This document shows positions 1 through 7,787 of a stretch of 64,000 nt of DNA, in pieces (within the stretch, counting starts at the first letter, position 1; every line of letters begins with the position of its first letter). The position numbers were made by a program, and so were the translations under genes. The stretch is from Gammaproteobacteria bacterium (lineage in GTDB: Bacteria > Pseudomonadota > Gammaproteobacteria > Enterobacterales > Psychrobiaceae): positions 37,152 through 101,151 of the forward strand of contig JABSRT010000021.1 of NCBI GenBank assembly GCA_013214945.1, in the 5' to 3' direction. A model generated the notes under the pieces. The model was not told the DNA's origin, did not search any database, and was given only the letters and a program-made list of their open reading frames with translations.

Positions 1-605
1 TGGCGGTTGAGCATATTGAGCCCAAAGGTGGTGTGCATGGGAAACCTGAATTAGAATGCACATGGACCAATTTCCTTCTTGCATGTGTTAACTGCAATTC
101 CACAAAAAAAGATAAGCTAGTTGTTTTCAATAGTTTGTTTTTACCCGATAGAGATAACACGTTTTCCGCGTTCTTGTATTCAGCAGACGGAACCGTTGTA
201 CCTGCGGTACACTTATCAGCAGCACACTCTATTTTAGCGAACAACTCCTTGAAATTAGTTGGATTAGACAAAGGTTTACGAAAAACTTATGACGCAGATG
301 AAAATGTAATAGCTCAAGATAGAGCTTCTCAAAGACTTGAAATCTGGGGGGTCGCCGAAGACTCTTTAGAAGGTTACCGTTCTAATATAAATAATGTGGC
401 TGTAGTTAATGGAGTTATAAGGTCTATGTTGGGAACTGGATTTTTCAGTGTTTGGATGACAGTATTTAAAGATTATTCTGAAATTAAAACCCTTTTTATT
501 GATGCTATAAGTGGAACGAGGAGAAGTGGCTGCTTTAACGTTGACGGAGATACTGTTTCTCCGCACCCTAATGATGATAACTTGGTTGCAGGTGGAAAAA
601 TATAG
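1..605 (+). CDS. HNH endonuclease, 5' end outside window (partial)
   Basis: The reading frame is open from the first complete codon (position 3), so the true start lies upstream. The visible N-terminal part reads VEHIEPKGG, then about 20 residues later ACVNCNSTKKDK. This is the His-containing strand plus the Cys-x2-Cys-Asn segment of an HNH (beta-beta-alpha metal) nuclease. The C-terminal 130 residues (…LFLPDRDNTFSAFLYS…) have the look of the HNH proteins encoded next to an ATPase in Septu (PtuB) and retron-type anti-phage systems (TIGR02646-like). That link is inference from memory of the family, because the partner gene would be outside the window. It is followed by mobile-element debris, which fits an accessory or defence island. 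An ordinary orphan HNH nuclease is the alternative. Confidence 0.7.
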   Translation, partial: AVEHIEPKGGVHGKPELECTWTNFLLACVNCNSTKKDKLVVFNSLFLPDRDNTFSAFLYSADGTVVPAVHLSAAHSILANNSLKLVGLDKGLRKTYDADENVIAQDRASQRLEIWGVAEDSLEGYRSNINNVAVVNGVIRSMLGTGFFSVWMTVFKDYSEIKTLFIDAISGTRRSGCFNVDGDTVSPHPNDDNLVAGGKI

Positions 606-734
606 ACCATTACCCTATTGTGGCTTAATGAATCTGTACACCAGCAACGGTGTAAGATCATCGATGGTGAACTAAATATAAGACCAAGAAAACGATTAAA
701 CTATGAAACACTAAAGGGATGCTTTCATGAATAA
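606..734 (+). pseudogene. IS30-family transposase, C-terminal remnant
   Basis: Directly after the HNH stop codon, and in the same frame, about 42 codons remain open to TAA at 732-734. From 669 they read ELNIRPRKRLNYETLKGCF. This closely resembles the conserved C-terminal ELNxRPRKxLxYxTP segment of IS30-family transposases. There is no start codon with a ribosome site, no DDE core and no recognisable inverted repeat nearby, so it is a fragment. The identification rests on one short motif. Confidence 0.5.
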
Positions 735-745
735 TTATTTTTTAT

Positions 746-1080
746 TTAAATAAATACACATAACTTGGTTATTATATTCAACTTTCCACTCTTTAAGCAT
801 ACTGATGACCTTTGCTGAATTCTTCGATTTTGTTGTTTTTTCTTTGGCTTAGTTGTGCCGATATCAACACCAGATAGTTCTTTGGTAAACATTTTCGGTA
901 CCACATGGCTATAGTGTTGCTCAAGCGTTTGAATACTGGTGCCACATTGTTTTGCTAGAACTTCCATACTGACATTGCCAGTCATTAGCTGCCAAGTAAT
1001 ATAGCTGTGGCATAGAGGGTATAGTGTTCAAACTCTACGTGTTGACTGTCTCTCAGAAAATCATTTCGGTCTGTTACACG
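746..1080 (-). pseudogene. Tyrosine recombinase (phage/island integrase), decayed C-terminal fragment
   Basis: On the minus strand, the codons read from about 1024 down to 746 give TLYPLCHSYITWQLM, then LAKQCGTSIQTLEQHYSHV. This is the C-terminal catalytic half of a phage-type integrase: the box around the second Arg, then the G-x-S segment and the HY containing the nucleophile Tyr. The Arg expected before HSY is Cys. Upstream coding similarity (NDFLRDSQHVEFEHYTLY, read from about 1062) continues in a different frame, so a frameshift lies near 1020-1030, and stops occur beyond. No intact catalytic domain remains. It marks an old island or prophage insertion and runs opposite to the HNH gene. 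Confidence 0.6.
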
Positions 1081-1103
1081 GTTTGCTACACTACTTGTTA
1101 CAC
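1072..1103 (+). repeat. Three TGYTACAC boxes at exact 12-bp spacing
   Basis: TGTTACAC at 1072, TGCTACAC at 1084 and TGTTACAC at 1096 form a short tandem array with 12-bp period, just beyond the integrase remnant. Function is unknown. Integrase arm-type sites or an operator are possible, and chance repetition is not excluded. Confidence 0.45.
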
Positions 1104-1487
1104 ACGTGAATGGTCACTATCTATGAAAGTCTTTAGAAGAGCAAATCAAGAGCTTACGAAGCTGACTTATCGACCAACTCCCATTTTAATTTATTTAAAC
1201 CCAGACATTGATAAGCTACGTTGATCAGTTAGCTCAATACGATTGCTCTACCAGCCCCTATACAAAACTGAATCCCCAAATCAAATTGACACAATCAATC
1301 GTAAGCCACTTTCCCCCACTATCTAAAGAAGCCCATTTCGATTAAAACCCCGCTGCAACGTACTAATTATTAACGTTTCCCCTACAGCCAATACATTTCA
1401 GTGCTGACTTTATTGATGTTATTTGTTTTTTGAGTCGAGATAATTTGCGTGTGCTGGCGTTTATAGGTATTTTTATCGCCGGTTTTG
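1104..1487. other. Non-coding stretch at the border of the accessory region
   Basis: No convincing gene is visible between the integrase remnant and the regulatory region of the aldehyde dehydrogenase gene. A possible 66-codon reading frame starting at 1024 begins with the repeat array and has no family resemblance. This is probably decayed island DNA joined to core chromosome. Confidence 0.5.
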
Positions 1488-1519
1488 ATTCAATAGTGCA
1501 TTAAGAGTCATATTTGAAT
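1488..1519 (+). promoter_or_regulatory. Paired dyads, predicted activator-binding UAS upstream of the aldehyde dehydrogenase gene
   Basis: Two 14-bp dyads lie 18 bp apart start to start: ATTCA-ATAG-TGCAT at 1488-1501 and AGTCA-TATT-TGAAT at 1506-1519. Each has one mismatch to ATTCA-N4-TGAAT. The same pair with perfect arms occurs at 6086-6117, at almost the same distance from a sigma-54 promoter (74 versus 75 bp). Binding by the activator encoded at 4666-6054 is inferred. Confidence 0.6.
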
Positions 1520-1593
1520 TGAAATTGTGTAACATTTTGTTCACTTTTGAATTGGCGTTACTTAACCTTTTGTTATGTATGCTTATTTATATT

Positions 1594-1609
1594 TGGCATC
1601 ATTCTGGCA
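1594..1609 (+). promoter_or_regulatory. Sigma-54 (-24/-12) promoter
   Basis: TGGCAT-CATTC-TGGCA matches the RpoN consensus TGGCAC-N5-TTGCA at 14 of 16 positions counting N5. The essential GG (1595-1596) and GC (1607-1608) are exactly 12 bp apart. Transcription would start near 1620, giving a leader of about 60 nt before the aldehyde dehydrogenase start. Confidence 0.7.
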
Positions 1610-1678
1610 TTGTACCCCTATCATTAGCCATCTAACGTTGCGCAATCGTTAATAATAATTAAAACATCGAGACTTCTT

Positions 1679-3097
1679 ATGAAAATTTATAACAAACTCT
1701 ATATCAATGGCCAATGGGTTGAGCCTCGTGGCACCGAGGTTATAGATGTCATTAACCCTGCTACTAATCAAGTGATTGGTCAGGTACCGCTTGCTAATGC
1801 CAGCGACGTCGACTTAGCCGTTACTGCAGCTGCCAATGCGTTTAAAAGCTGGTCGCAGCTAAGCAGCACTGAACGAGCGCGTTATATCACCGCCATCGCT
1901 AATACACTAAACGACTATAGCGAAGAAATGGTCAATACCATTACCGCTGAAATGGGCGCGCCATTAGATTTTTGTCGTGAGGTGCAAGTACTAGATCCAA
2001 TTGAAGCGCTGCATAGCCACGCGACACATGCTCAGTTGATCAATGAGACTCAAACTATTGGCAATAGCCAAGTCAGCAAAGAGCCGATTGGTGTCTGTGC
2101 TTTTATTAATCCGTGGAACTACCCGTTGCATCAAATGATTGGCAAAGTTGCTCCTGCGCTTGCAGCAGGTTGCACCATGGTGGTTAAGCCAAGCGAGATT
2201 GCGCCACTGCATGCTTTTTTATTGGCTCAGGTTATTGATCAGGTTGGTTTGCCAGCGGGCGTGTTTAATTTGGTTAATGGTTATGGCGATGAGGTTGGTG
2301 AGGCAATGTGCAGCCATCCTGACGTTGATATGGTGTCCTTTACAGGTTCGACTCGCGCAGGGATTAGGATTGCTCAAGCTGCAGCGCCAACCATTAAACG
2401 TGTTTGCCAAGAGCTAGGTGGTAAGTCGCCATTTATTATCTGTCCTGATGCTGATTTGGCGACCGCCGTGACTTTGGGTGTTGAAGACGTGATGTTTAAC
2501 TCTGGCCAAACCTGCACGGCATTAACCCGAATGTTGGTGCACCAAGAGCAGTATCAAGAGGCGATCGAGTTAGCTAAAAAGGCTGCTGAATCTTTTGTCG
2601 TGGGCGACCCATTGCATCCTGATTCGATGATGGGACCGATGGTATCGCTTAATCAGCGTCAACAGGTGCGTGATTATATTGAAGTGGGCTTGGCTGAAGG
2701 GGCACGGTTAATTACTGGCGGGGTCGAACTTCCTGCCGAGCTTAGGGAAGGTGCGTATGTGATGCCGACCATTTTTGCCGACGTTAACAATCAAATGCAG
2801 ATCGCTCGCGAAGAAATATTCGGCCCTGTGTTATGCCTGATCCCTTATCAAAATGAACAACACGCAATTGATATTGCCAACGACACGCCTTATGGCTTGT
2901 CGGCAAGAGTGTGGGCGACAGATAAGGACGTTGCGTTAAAAATTGCTCGCCAGATTAAAGCCGGACAGGTTTATATCAATGATGGCCAGTGGAACAATCA
3001 AGCGCCGTTTGGCGGCTATAAACAGTCGGGCAATGGGCGTGAGCTGGGCAGTTTCGGCGTAGAGGAGTTCTTCGAAACGAAATCAATTATCTCTTAA
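1679..3097 (+). CDS. NAD(P)-dependent aldehyde dehydrogenase family protein
   Basis: This 472-residue protein is full length for the aldehyde dehydrogenase superfamily, which oxidises aldehydes to acids in the cytoplasm. The NPWNYP segment (near 145), the FTGST cofactor loop (221-225), the catalytic-base segment ELGGKSP (Glu245) and the nucleophile segment NSGQTC (Cys279) are all intact. A permease gene follows after about 65 bp and the pair is preceded by a predicted sigma-54 promoter and UAS. Given the ureohydrolase and amine oxidase nearby, the substrate is probably an aminoaldehyde or guanidinoaldehyde from polyamine or arginine breakdown, for example 4-guanidinobutyraldehyde or gamma-aminobutyraldehyde. 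This is context inference; the sequence alone does not fix the substrate. Confidence 0.9.
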   Translation: MKIYNKLYINGQWVEPRGTEVIDVINPATNQVIGQVPLANASDVDLAVTAAANAFKSWSQLSSTERARYITAIANTLNDYSEEMVNTITAEMGAPLDFCREVQVLDPIEALHSHATHAQLINETQTIGNSQVSKEPIGVCAFINPWNYPLHQMIGKVAPALAAGCTMVVKPSEIAPLHAFLLAQVIDQVGLPAGVFNLVNGYGDEVGEAMCSHPDVDMVSFTGSTRAGIRIAQAAAPTIKRVCQELGGKSPFIICPDADLATAVTLGVEDVMFNSGQTCTALTRMLVHQEQYQEAIELAKKAAESFVVGDPLHPDSMMGPMVSLNQRQQVRDYIEVGLAEGARLITGGVELPAELREGAYVMPTIFADVNNQMQIAREEIFGPVLCLIPYQNEQHAIDIANDTPYGLSARVWATDKDVALKIARQIKAGQVYINDGQWNNQAPFGGYKQSGNGRELGSFGVEEFFETKSIIS

Positions 3098-3163
3098 AAA
3101 TTACGGCATTAAATTAAAAATCGTTAAACATACTATAACAAGAAATTAATGAGGAAGAGTTAC

Positions 3164-4576
3164 ATGACAACCGAAAATAATCAGCGCAATATGTTCCGCT
3201 TTAAGGACATTGTGATCTATTGTATTGCGGCCATTTTGTTGGTCGATCAAATTGCTTTATCTGCATCCGTTGGCCCTTATGCCGTGTTTTGGTGGGTTGT
3301 AACTTTAGTACTCTTTATGTTGCCTAATTTGTTGGTAACGGCTGAAATGGGCGCCACTTACCCCGACCAAGGCGGTATTTACGCTTGGGTTCGAGATGCT
3401 TTTGGTACGCGCTGGGCAGCGCGCATCACCTGGATGTATTGGATTAACATTGTACTGTGGGTGCCTTCGGTCTTTATTATGTTTTCAGGCATGTTGTCGG
3501 CAATGTTCTTCCCTGATATGACACTTTGGATGCAAATTGGGGTTGGCATTGTTATGTGTGCTTTACTTGGTATCACTAACTGTATGCCACTGTCGTTAAC
3601 TAAATGGATTTTGGCCTTAGCAACACCGCTTAAGTTTGCTGTTATCACTATTATTGGGGTCGCTGGTCTTAATTATGGTTTAGACAATGGTTTTGCCAAT
3701 AATTTAAGTTTTAGTGCGGCAATGGACGATCTTAGCGCTGGTTTTGCTTACATTCCGGTAATTGTTTATGGCTGTCTTGGGTTAGAACTTATTATGTCTG
3801 AAAGTAATAAGATTATTAATCCGGGCAAGAATATTCCTAAGGCGATGTTTGTAGCAGGTCTGTTAACGTCAATTTTTTATATTTTTGGTACTGCGGGTAT
3901 TTTGGCCGCAATTCCGGCTGAAGATGTTGAAATTGTCAGTATTTTCGCGGTAACGCTTAATGAACTATTTGGCTCGTCTGAAATGGGGCAGTTAGTGGTA
4001 ACAGTATTGGGCATTGCGACCTTGTTTACCTTCTTTGCGACTATGGTTGCTTGGACGTTAGGCGGCAATGGTGCGATGGCTGAAGCGGGACAAGAAAAAG
4101 AAATGCCTGCGGTATTTGGCATTGTTAACAAAGAGCACGGCGCGCCAGTAGGTTCATCAATTTTGTTAAGTATTACCAGTGGTTGTATTTTAATTATTTA
4201 TGGTTTGATGGCGAGTTCTGCTGAAGAGCTATTTTGGACCCTGTTTTCGTTTAGTGCGATTATCTTTTTAATGCCTTACATTGCAATGCATTGTTCGTTT
4301 TTAAACTCGAGAGCACGTGAGCCAATGCTGGAACGACCATTTAAGTTAGCTGGTGGTCCATTGGTTGCTTATTTGGTGTCGGGTGTTTGCATCTTGATTT
4401 TATTGCTGTCAATTTTGTTATTCTTTTGGATCCCTGGCGAGCCATTAGATGTAACTTATGTGATGCAAGTTGGCGTTGGTCTTATTATTACCTTAGCGTT
4501 TGGTGAAGTATTGGTTCGAAAAAACGTTAATAAAAGCGGTAAAGTGGCGCTGGAGACTGCGCCAAGAAGCTCATAA
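3164..4576 (+). CDS. APC-superfamily amino acid/amine permease
   Basis: A roughly 470-residue integral membrane protein with about 12 hydrophobic segments. It resembles APC-family amino acid permeases and glutamate:GABA-type antiporters: the first helix ends in LSASVGP, followed by the conserved EMGATYPDQGGIYAWV loop. An in-frame ATG at 3149 overlaps the ribosome site, so ATG 3164, seven bases after GAGGAA (3151-3156), is the better start. It lies behind the aldehyde dehydrogenase gene and is probably co-transcribed from the same sigma-54 promoter, ending at the terminator at 4623. It likely imports the substrate of the cluster (amino acid, polyamine or guanidino acid). Specificity cannot be read from sequence. 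Confidence 0.85.
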   Translation: MTTENNQRNMFRFKDIVIYCIAAILLVDQIALSASVGPYAVFWWVVTLVLFMLPNLLVTAEMGATYPDQGGIYAWVRDAFGTRWAARITWMYWINIVLWVPSVFIMFSGMLSAMFFPDMTLWMQIGVGIVMCALLGITNCMPLSLTKWILALATPLKFAVITIIGVAGLNYGLDNGFANNLSFSAAMDDLSAGFAYIPVIVYGCLGLELIMSESNKIINPGKNIPKAMFVAGLLTSIFYIFGTAGILAAIPAEDVEIVSIFAVTLNELFGSSEMGQLVVTVLGIATLFTFFATMVAWTLGGNGAMAEAGQEKEMPAVFGIVNKEHGAPVGSSILLSITSGCILIIYGLMASSAEELFWTLFSFSAIIFLMPYIAMHCSFLNSRAREPMLERPFKLAGGPLVAYLVSGVCILILLLSILLFFWIPGEPLDVTYVMQVGVGLIITLAFGEVLVRKNVNKSGKVALETAPRSS

Positions 4577-4622
4577 CACAAGCTCATAAGAATAGGCGAT
4601 GTTGGTTAGCCTGTTGCTCAAT

Positions 4623-4655
4623 AAAGCCCGAGTGGATTATCACTCGGGCTTTTTC
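4623..4655. terminator. Rho-independent terminator, convergent
   Basis: AAAGCCCGAGTG and CACTCGGGCTTT form a 12-bp stem with a 6-nt loop followed by a T-run. It sits between the permease (+) and the sigma-54 activator (-) and can serve both. Confidence 0.9.
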
Positions 4656-4665
4656 TTTTGGATAG

Positions 4666-6054
4666 TTAATTTAAACCGTGTTTTTTTAGTTTGCGCGATG
4701 CTGTGGGCTGGCTAATGTCGAGATAGCGCGCTAACTCATAACTGCCTTTGCAGTGTTCAAGCGCATTTTGTAATAGCTGTTTTTCAACCTCGTCCATGGC
4801 TTGGGCCAAGGAGCGTTGGCCCGGCACCACTTGCGATATTTGGGTGTTAGTGGTGGCTTGGTTATTTGTAAGTTCAAGCGATGGCTCATTGCCAGAGAAA
4901 TCGTCAAAGGGTTGCAGCATTTTACCGGTGCTGGCCAAATACGAGCGTTCCATTGCGTTTTCTAATTCGCGCACGTTGCCTGGCCAATCATGGTTTAAAA
5001 AATTGCGTCTTAAGTGGCTTGATATAATTTTGTCTTCGCCGTAACGCTTATTAAGATTCGCTAAAATATAATCGAGCAACACCGGAATGTCTTCAATTCG
5101 ATCTCTAAGCGGTGGGATCGAAATAGGAATTACATTGATCCGATAATACAAGTCGAGTCTGAACTCGCCATTGTCGACCCGTTTATTGAGCGCTTGATTG
5201 GTTGCAGTAATCAGCCTGAAATTTATTTGTTTGCTGGTGGAGCTGCCAAGGCGACAAACCTTACCGTCTTGCAATACTTTAAGCAGCTTGGCTTGCATTG
5301 CCAAGGGCAGTTCACCAATTTCATCAAGAAATAACGTGCCATCTTGTGCTTGTTCAATGAGGCCCATTTTTCCTTGCTTGCTGGCACCGGTAAAAGCGCC
5401 GCCGCTATAACCGAACATTTCAGATTCGAACAAGGATTCAGGAATAGTACTGCAGTTCACTTCAATAAAAGGACCGTCGGCACGGTTACTTAAATTGTGA
5501 ACTAGTTTTGAAAAGGCTGTTTTACCGACCCCAGACTCGCCTAAAAATAAAATACTGGCATCAGAATGAGACACCCGATTGAGCAGTTGGTGAATTTTAC
5601 CAATAACCTGACTTTTTGATGGTAGCTCGAGTTGGTCATTGGAAGCTTGCTCGGTAGGTTGGCGCATGAACTGCGACTGCAACCATTCGTATTCTTTCTT
5701 TAATTGCCGTATTTCGGTTAAGTCGGTGGCAAAGCTGATGACACGGTACAGCTGATTGTTTTGGTCAAATATTGGGTAACCCTGAGTCATCATTATTCGA
5801 CCATGGTGAGTTACCTGCATTACTTGCGCTTCTTTGCCGGTTCTTAATACTTCTAACGACACCGAAGGGTTCAAAATGCCCTGTGCCTCTAAATCATAAA
5901 GCGAGGCACCGATAAAGCTGTCGTTATTTACGCCATAAATAGCTGCGTTGCTGGCACTGGCTTTAACAATAATGCCTTGGGCATTCGAAATAACAATATT
6001 GCCAGGGGAATAAGCCAATGCGGCGGCAAGTTCTAATTCAGGATCGGTAGACAT
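4666..6054 (-). CDS. PAS-domain sigma-54-dependent transcriptional activator
   Basis: A 462-residue enhancer-binding protein with three parts. An N-terminal PAS sensor (about 10-115) comes first. The central AAA+ domain has Walker A GESGVGKT (172-179), the sigma-54 contact loop GAFTGA (219-224) and Walker B LFLDEIGE (241-248). A C-terminal Fis/TyrR-type helix-turn-helix (about 437-459) ends in TASRKLKKHG. All motifs needed for open-complex formation with RpoN are intact. AAGGA precedes the ATG. There is no receiver domain, so it senses a ligand or redox state rather than a kinase. It is divergent from the cupin-ureohydrolase unit and shares with it the paired dyads at 6086-6117, which start only about 30 bp upstream of its own start codon, suggesting autoregulation. 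Target assignment is inference. Confidence 0.93.
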   Translation of the reverse strand: MSTDPELELAAALAYSPGNIVISNAQGIIVKASASNAAIYGVNNDSFIGASLYDLEAQGILNPSVSLEVLRTGKEAQVMQVTHHGRIMMTQGYPIFDQNNQLYRVISFATDLTEIRQLKKEYEWLQSQFMRQPTEQASNDQLELPSKSQVIGKIHQLLNRVSHSDASILFLGESGVGKTAFSKLVHNLSNRADGPFIEVNCSTIPESLFESEMFGYSGGAFTGASKQGKMGLIEQAQDGTLFLDEIGELPLAMQAKLLKVLQDGKVCRLGSSTSKQINFRLITATNQALNKRVDNGEFRLDLYYRINVIPISIPPLRDRIEDIPVLLDYILANLNKRYGEDKIISSHLRRNFLNHDWPGNVRELENAMERSYLASTGKMLQPFDDFSGNEPSLELTNNQATTNTQISQVVPGQRSLAQAMDEVEKQLLQNALEHCKGSYELARYLDISQPTASRKLKKHGLN

Positions 6055-6085
6055 ATTAAGGTTCCTTAACGGAGAAAACAGCGTT

Positions 6086-6117
6086 ATTCATTTGTGAATT
6101 GTAATTCATAAATGAAT
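6086..6117. promoter_or_regulatory. Paired perfect dyads, predicted UAS in the divergent activator/cupin region
   Basis: ATTCA-TTTG-TGAAT (6086-6099) and ATTCA-TAAA-TGAAT (6104-6117) are two dyads 18 bp apart, and together form a 32-bp near-perfect inverted repeat. They stand 75 bp upstream of the sigma-54 promoter at 6193. An equivalent pair stands 74 bp upstream of the promoter at 1594. Confidence 0.7.
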
Positions 6118-6192
6118 GGTCGGCCAGTAACTTATAATTCAATATAGAATTGTTTGTTTTTAAGGTGATGAATAATAATGAAATTATGTTTT

Positions 6193-6208
6193 GGCATATG
6201 TTTTGCTA
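6193..6208 (+). promoter_or_regulatory. Sigma-54 (-24/-12) promoter
   Basis: TGGCAT-ATGTT-TTGCT differs from the RpoN consensus only at the sixth base. GG (6194-6195) and GC (6206-6207) are 12 bp apart. It lies 46 bp upstream of the cupin start codon. Confidence 0.8.
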
Positions 6209-6254
6209 TATCAATAGAAAATAACACCATAGCAATAGATGTTGGAGCAATTTA

Positions 6255-6620
6255 GTGAGTTCGTTAATCAGAATTAATAAAGAGGGCATAGGTAAAGAGC
6301 CGTTAAGTATGTGCCGCGCGGTCCCGTCTGAAGCTGTGCTTAGTGGTACCTGCAACGAAACCGGAGCAGTTCATTACGAAACCAGTGATGGCAAGGTAAC
6401 AACAGGTACTTGGCAATGCACCCCTTACGCTGAACAACTTATTTGTGATGGTTTTAGCGAGTTTGCCACCATTATCTCAGGCACTGTCGCGCTAACGACG
6501 ACGGGTGGTCCCGTTGAGCATTTTGGACCGGGCGACTCTTATGTGCTGCCCGTAGGCTGGCACGGTCGGTTCGAGGTGCTTGAAACGCTGCGCAAAATAT
6601 ACGTTATCACGGTTGTTTAG
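6255..6620 (+). CDS. Cupin domain protein (DUF861-like)
   Basis: A 121-residue single-domain cupin. The C-terminal half carries the conserved barrel strands (GTWQCTPYAEQLI, FATIISGTVALTT, FGPGDSYVLPVGWHGRFEV), as in DUF861/EutQ-like cupins related to ureidoglycine aminohydrolase. The start is GTG at 6255, seven bases after GGAG (6244-6247). It is the first gene behind the sigma-54 promoter at 6193, with the ureohydrolase gene 45 bp downstream, so the two are probably one operon. The classical double His-x-His metal set is not obvious. Its role may be binding or processing of a guanidino/ureido intermediate, but the sequence does not establish any reaction. Confidence 0.75.
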   Translation: MSSLIRINKEGIGKEPLSMCRAVPSEAVLSGTCNETGAVHYETSDGKVTTGTWQCTPYAEQLICDGFSEFATIISGTVALTTTGGPVEHFGPGDSYVLPVGWHGRFEVLETLRKIYVITVV

Positions 6621-6665
6621 GCAGCTATTTCCATTATTTATTAAAAATATCAGAGGCAAAATATA

Positions 6666-7634
6666 ATGTCCGACAACCAAACATCAAACAAATTTAATCA
6701 ACCACTTAGCGGTAATGAAATGCCTCGTTTTGGCGGCCCAGCCACAATGATGCGCTTACCTGCTCAGGAAACCGCACAGAACTTAGATGTTGCGTTTATT
6801 GGCGTGCCATTTGATTTGGGTACCTCAAATAGACCCGGTGCGCGTTTAGCACCGCGACAAATTCGTGATGAGTCGCGCATGTTACGCCCTTACAATATGG
6901 CTACGCGGGCCGCGCCTTTTGATAGTTTGCAAATTGCAGATATCGGCGACGTTCCAATAAACCCATTTAACCTAATGAAAAGTATTGATATTATAGAAGA
7001 TTTCTATGATGACGTGCTCGAGCACAATTGTATTCCGCTGACGCTTGGTGGTGACCATACTATCGCGTTACCAATTTTACGGGCGCTGGCGAAAAAACAT
7101 GGTCCGATCGGCATGGTACATATCGATGCGCACGCCGATATTAATGATCACATGTTTGGTGAAAAGATTGCCCACGGCACTCCATTTCGCCGCGCAGTTG
7201 AAGAAGGGTTACTAGATCCAAAGCGAGTAATACAAATCGGGCTACGGGGAACGGGCTATGAGGCTGAAGATTTTGATTGGCCAGCAGATCAGGGATTTCG
7301 GGTGGTAACGGCTGAGCAATGCTGGCATAAATCATTGGTTTCTTTGATGGAAGAAGTCAGAGAGCAAGTGGCTGGTGGTCCGGTTTATATTAGCTTTGAT
7401 ATTGACGGCATTGACCCTGCTTATGCACCGGGCACAGGAACGGTCGAAATTGCGGGTTTAACCGTACCACAAGCACTTGAAATTATTCGAGGCTGTAAAG
7501 GTTTGGACGTTGTTGGTGGCGATTTGGTCGAGATATCACCAGCTTACGATACCACGGGCAATACAGCGCTGCTGGGTGCTAACTTGCTCTATGAAATGCT
7601 GTGTGTATTGCCGGGCGTAAAATATCGCGGCTAA
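6666..7634 (+). CDS. gbuA: Ureohydrolase, guanidinobutyrase/agmatinase type
   Basis: A 322-residue arginase/agmatinase-family enzyme that removes urea from a guanidino compound. All Mn-binding residues are present: His131 in GGDHT, Asp154, His156 and Asp158 in HIDAHAD, and Asp245 and Asp247 in SFDIDGIDP. The N-terminal QPLSGNEMPRFGG and the extended RPYNMATRAAPFDSL segment resemble Pseudomonas guanidinobutyrase more than SpeB agmatinase, so 4-guanidinobutyrate to GABA plus urea is the favoured reaction. Agmatine or guanidinopropionate remain possible. It is probably co-transcribed with the cupin from a sigma-54 promoter. No urease genes are visible in this window. Confidence 0.8.
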   Translation: MSDNQTSNKFNQPLSGNEMPRFGGPATMMRLPAQETAQNLDVAFIGVPFDLGTSNRPGARLAPRQIRDESRMLRPYNMATRAAPFDSLQIADIGDVPINPFNLMKSIDIIEDFYDDVLEHNCIPLTLGGDHTIALPILRALAKKHGPIGMVHIDAHADINDHMFGEKIAHGTPFRRAVEEGLLDPKRVIQIGLRGTGYEAEDFDWPADQGFRVVTAEQCWHKSLVSLMEEVREQVAGGPVYISFDIDGIDPAYAPGTGTVEIAGLTVPQALEIIRGCKGLDVVGGDLVEISPAYDTTGNTALLGANLLYEMLCVLPGVKYRG

Positions 7635-7787
7635 ACGGCAACTGGGCACTGATAAATATATGTTTATATCAGTGCTTTAATTTTGGTGTCGTTAAGAACA
7701 ATGCGATGCCAAAGGGTGCTGACTTTGGCCGTTTAATTTATAATGGCGGCTTTGTTACCCTGTCGACGCTAAAAGATTGCTGGTTTT

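Noticed and set aside
1211..1252. Phrase TTAGCTCAATACGATTGCTCTACCA resembling pieces of a tRNA D-arm region
   Set aside because: The two tRNA-like phrases are in inconsistent orientation and no acceptor, anticodon or T-arm can be built, so an att-site tRNA fragment is not supported.
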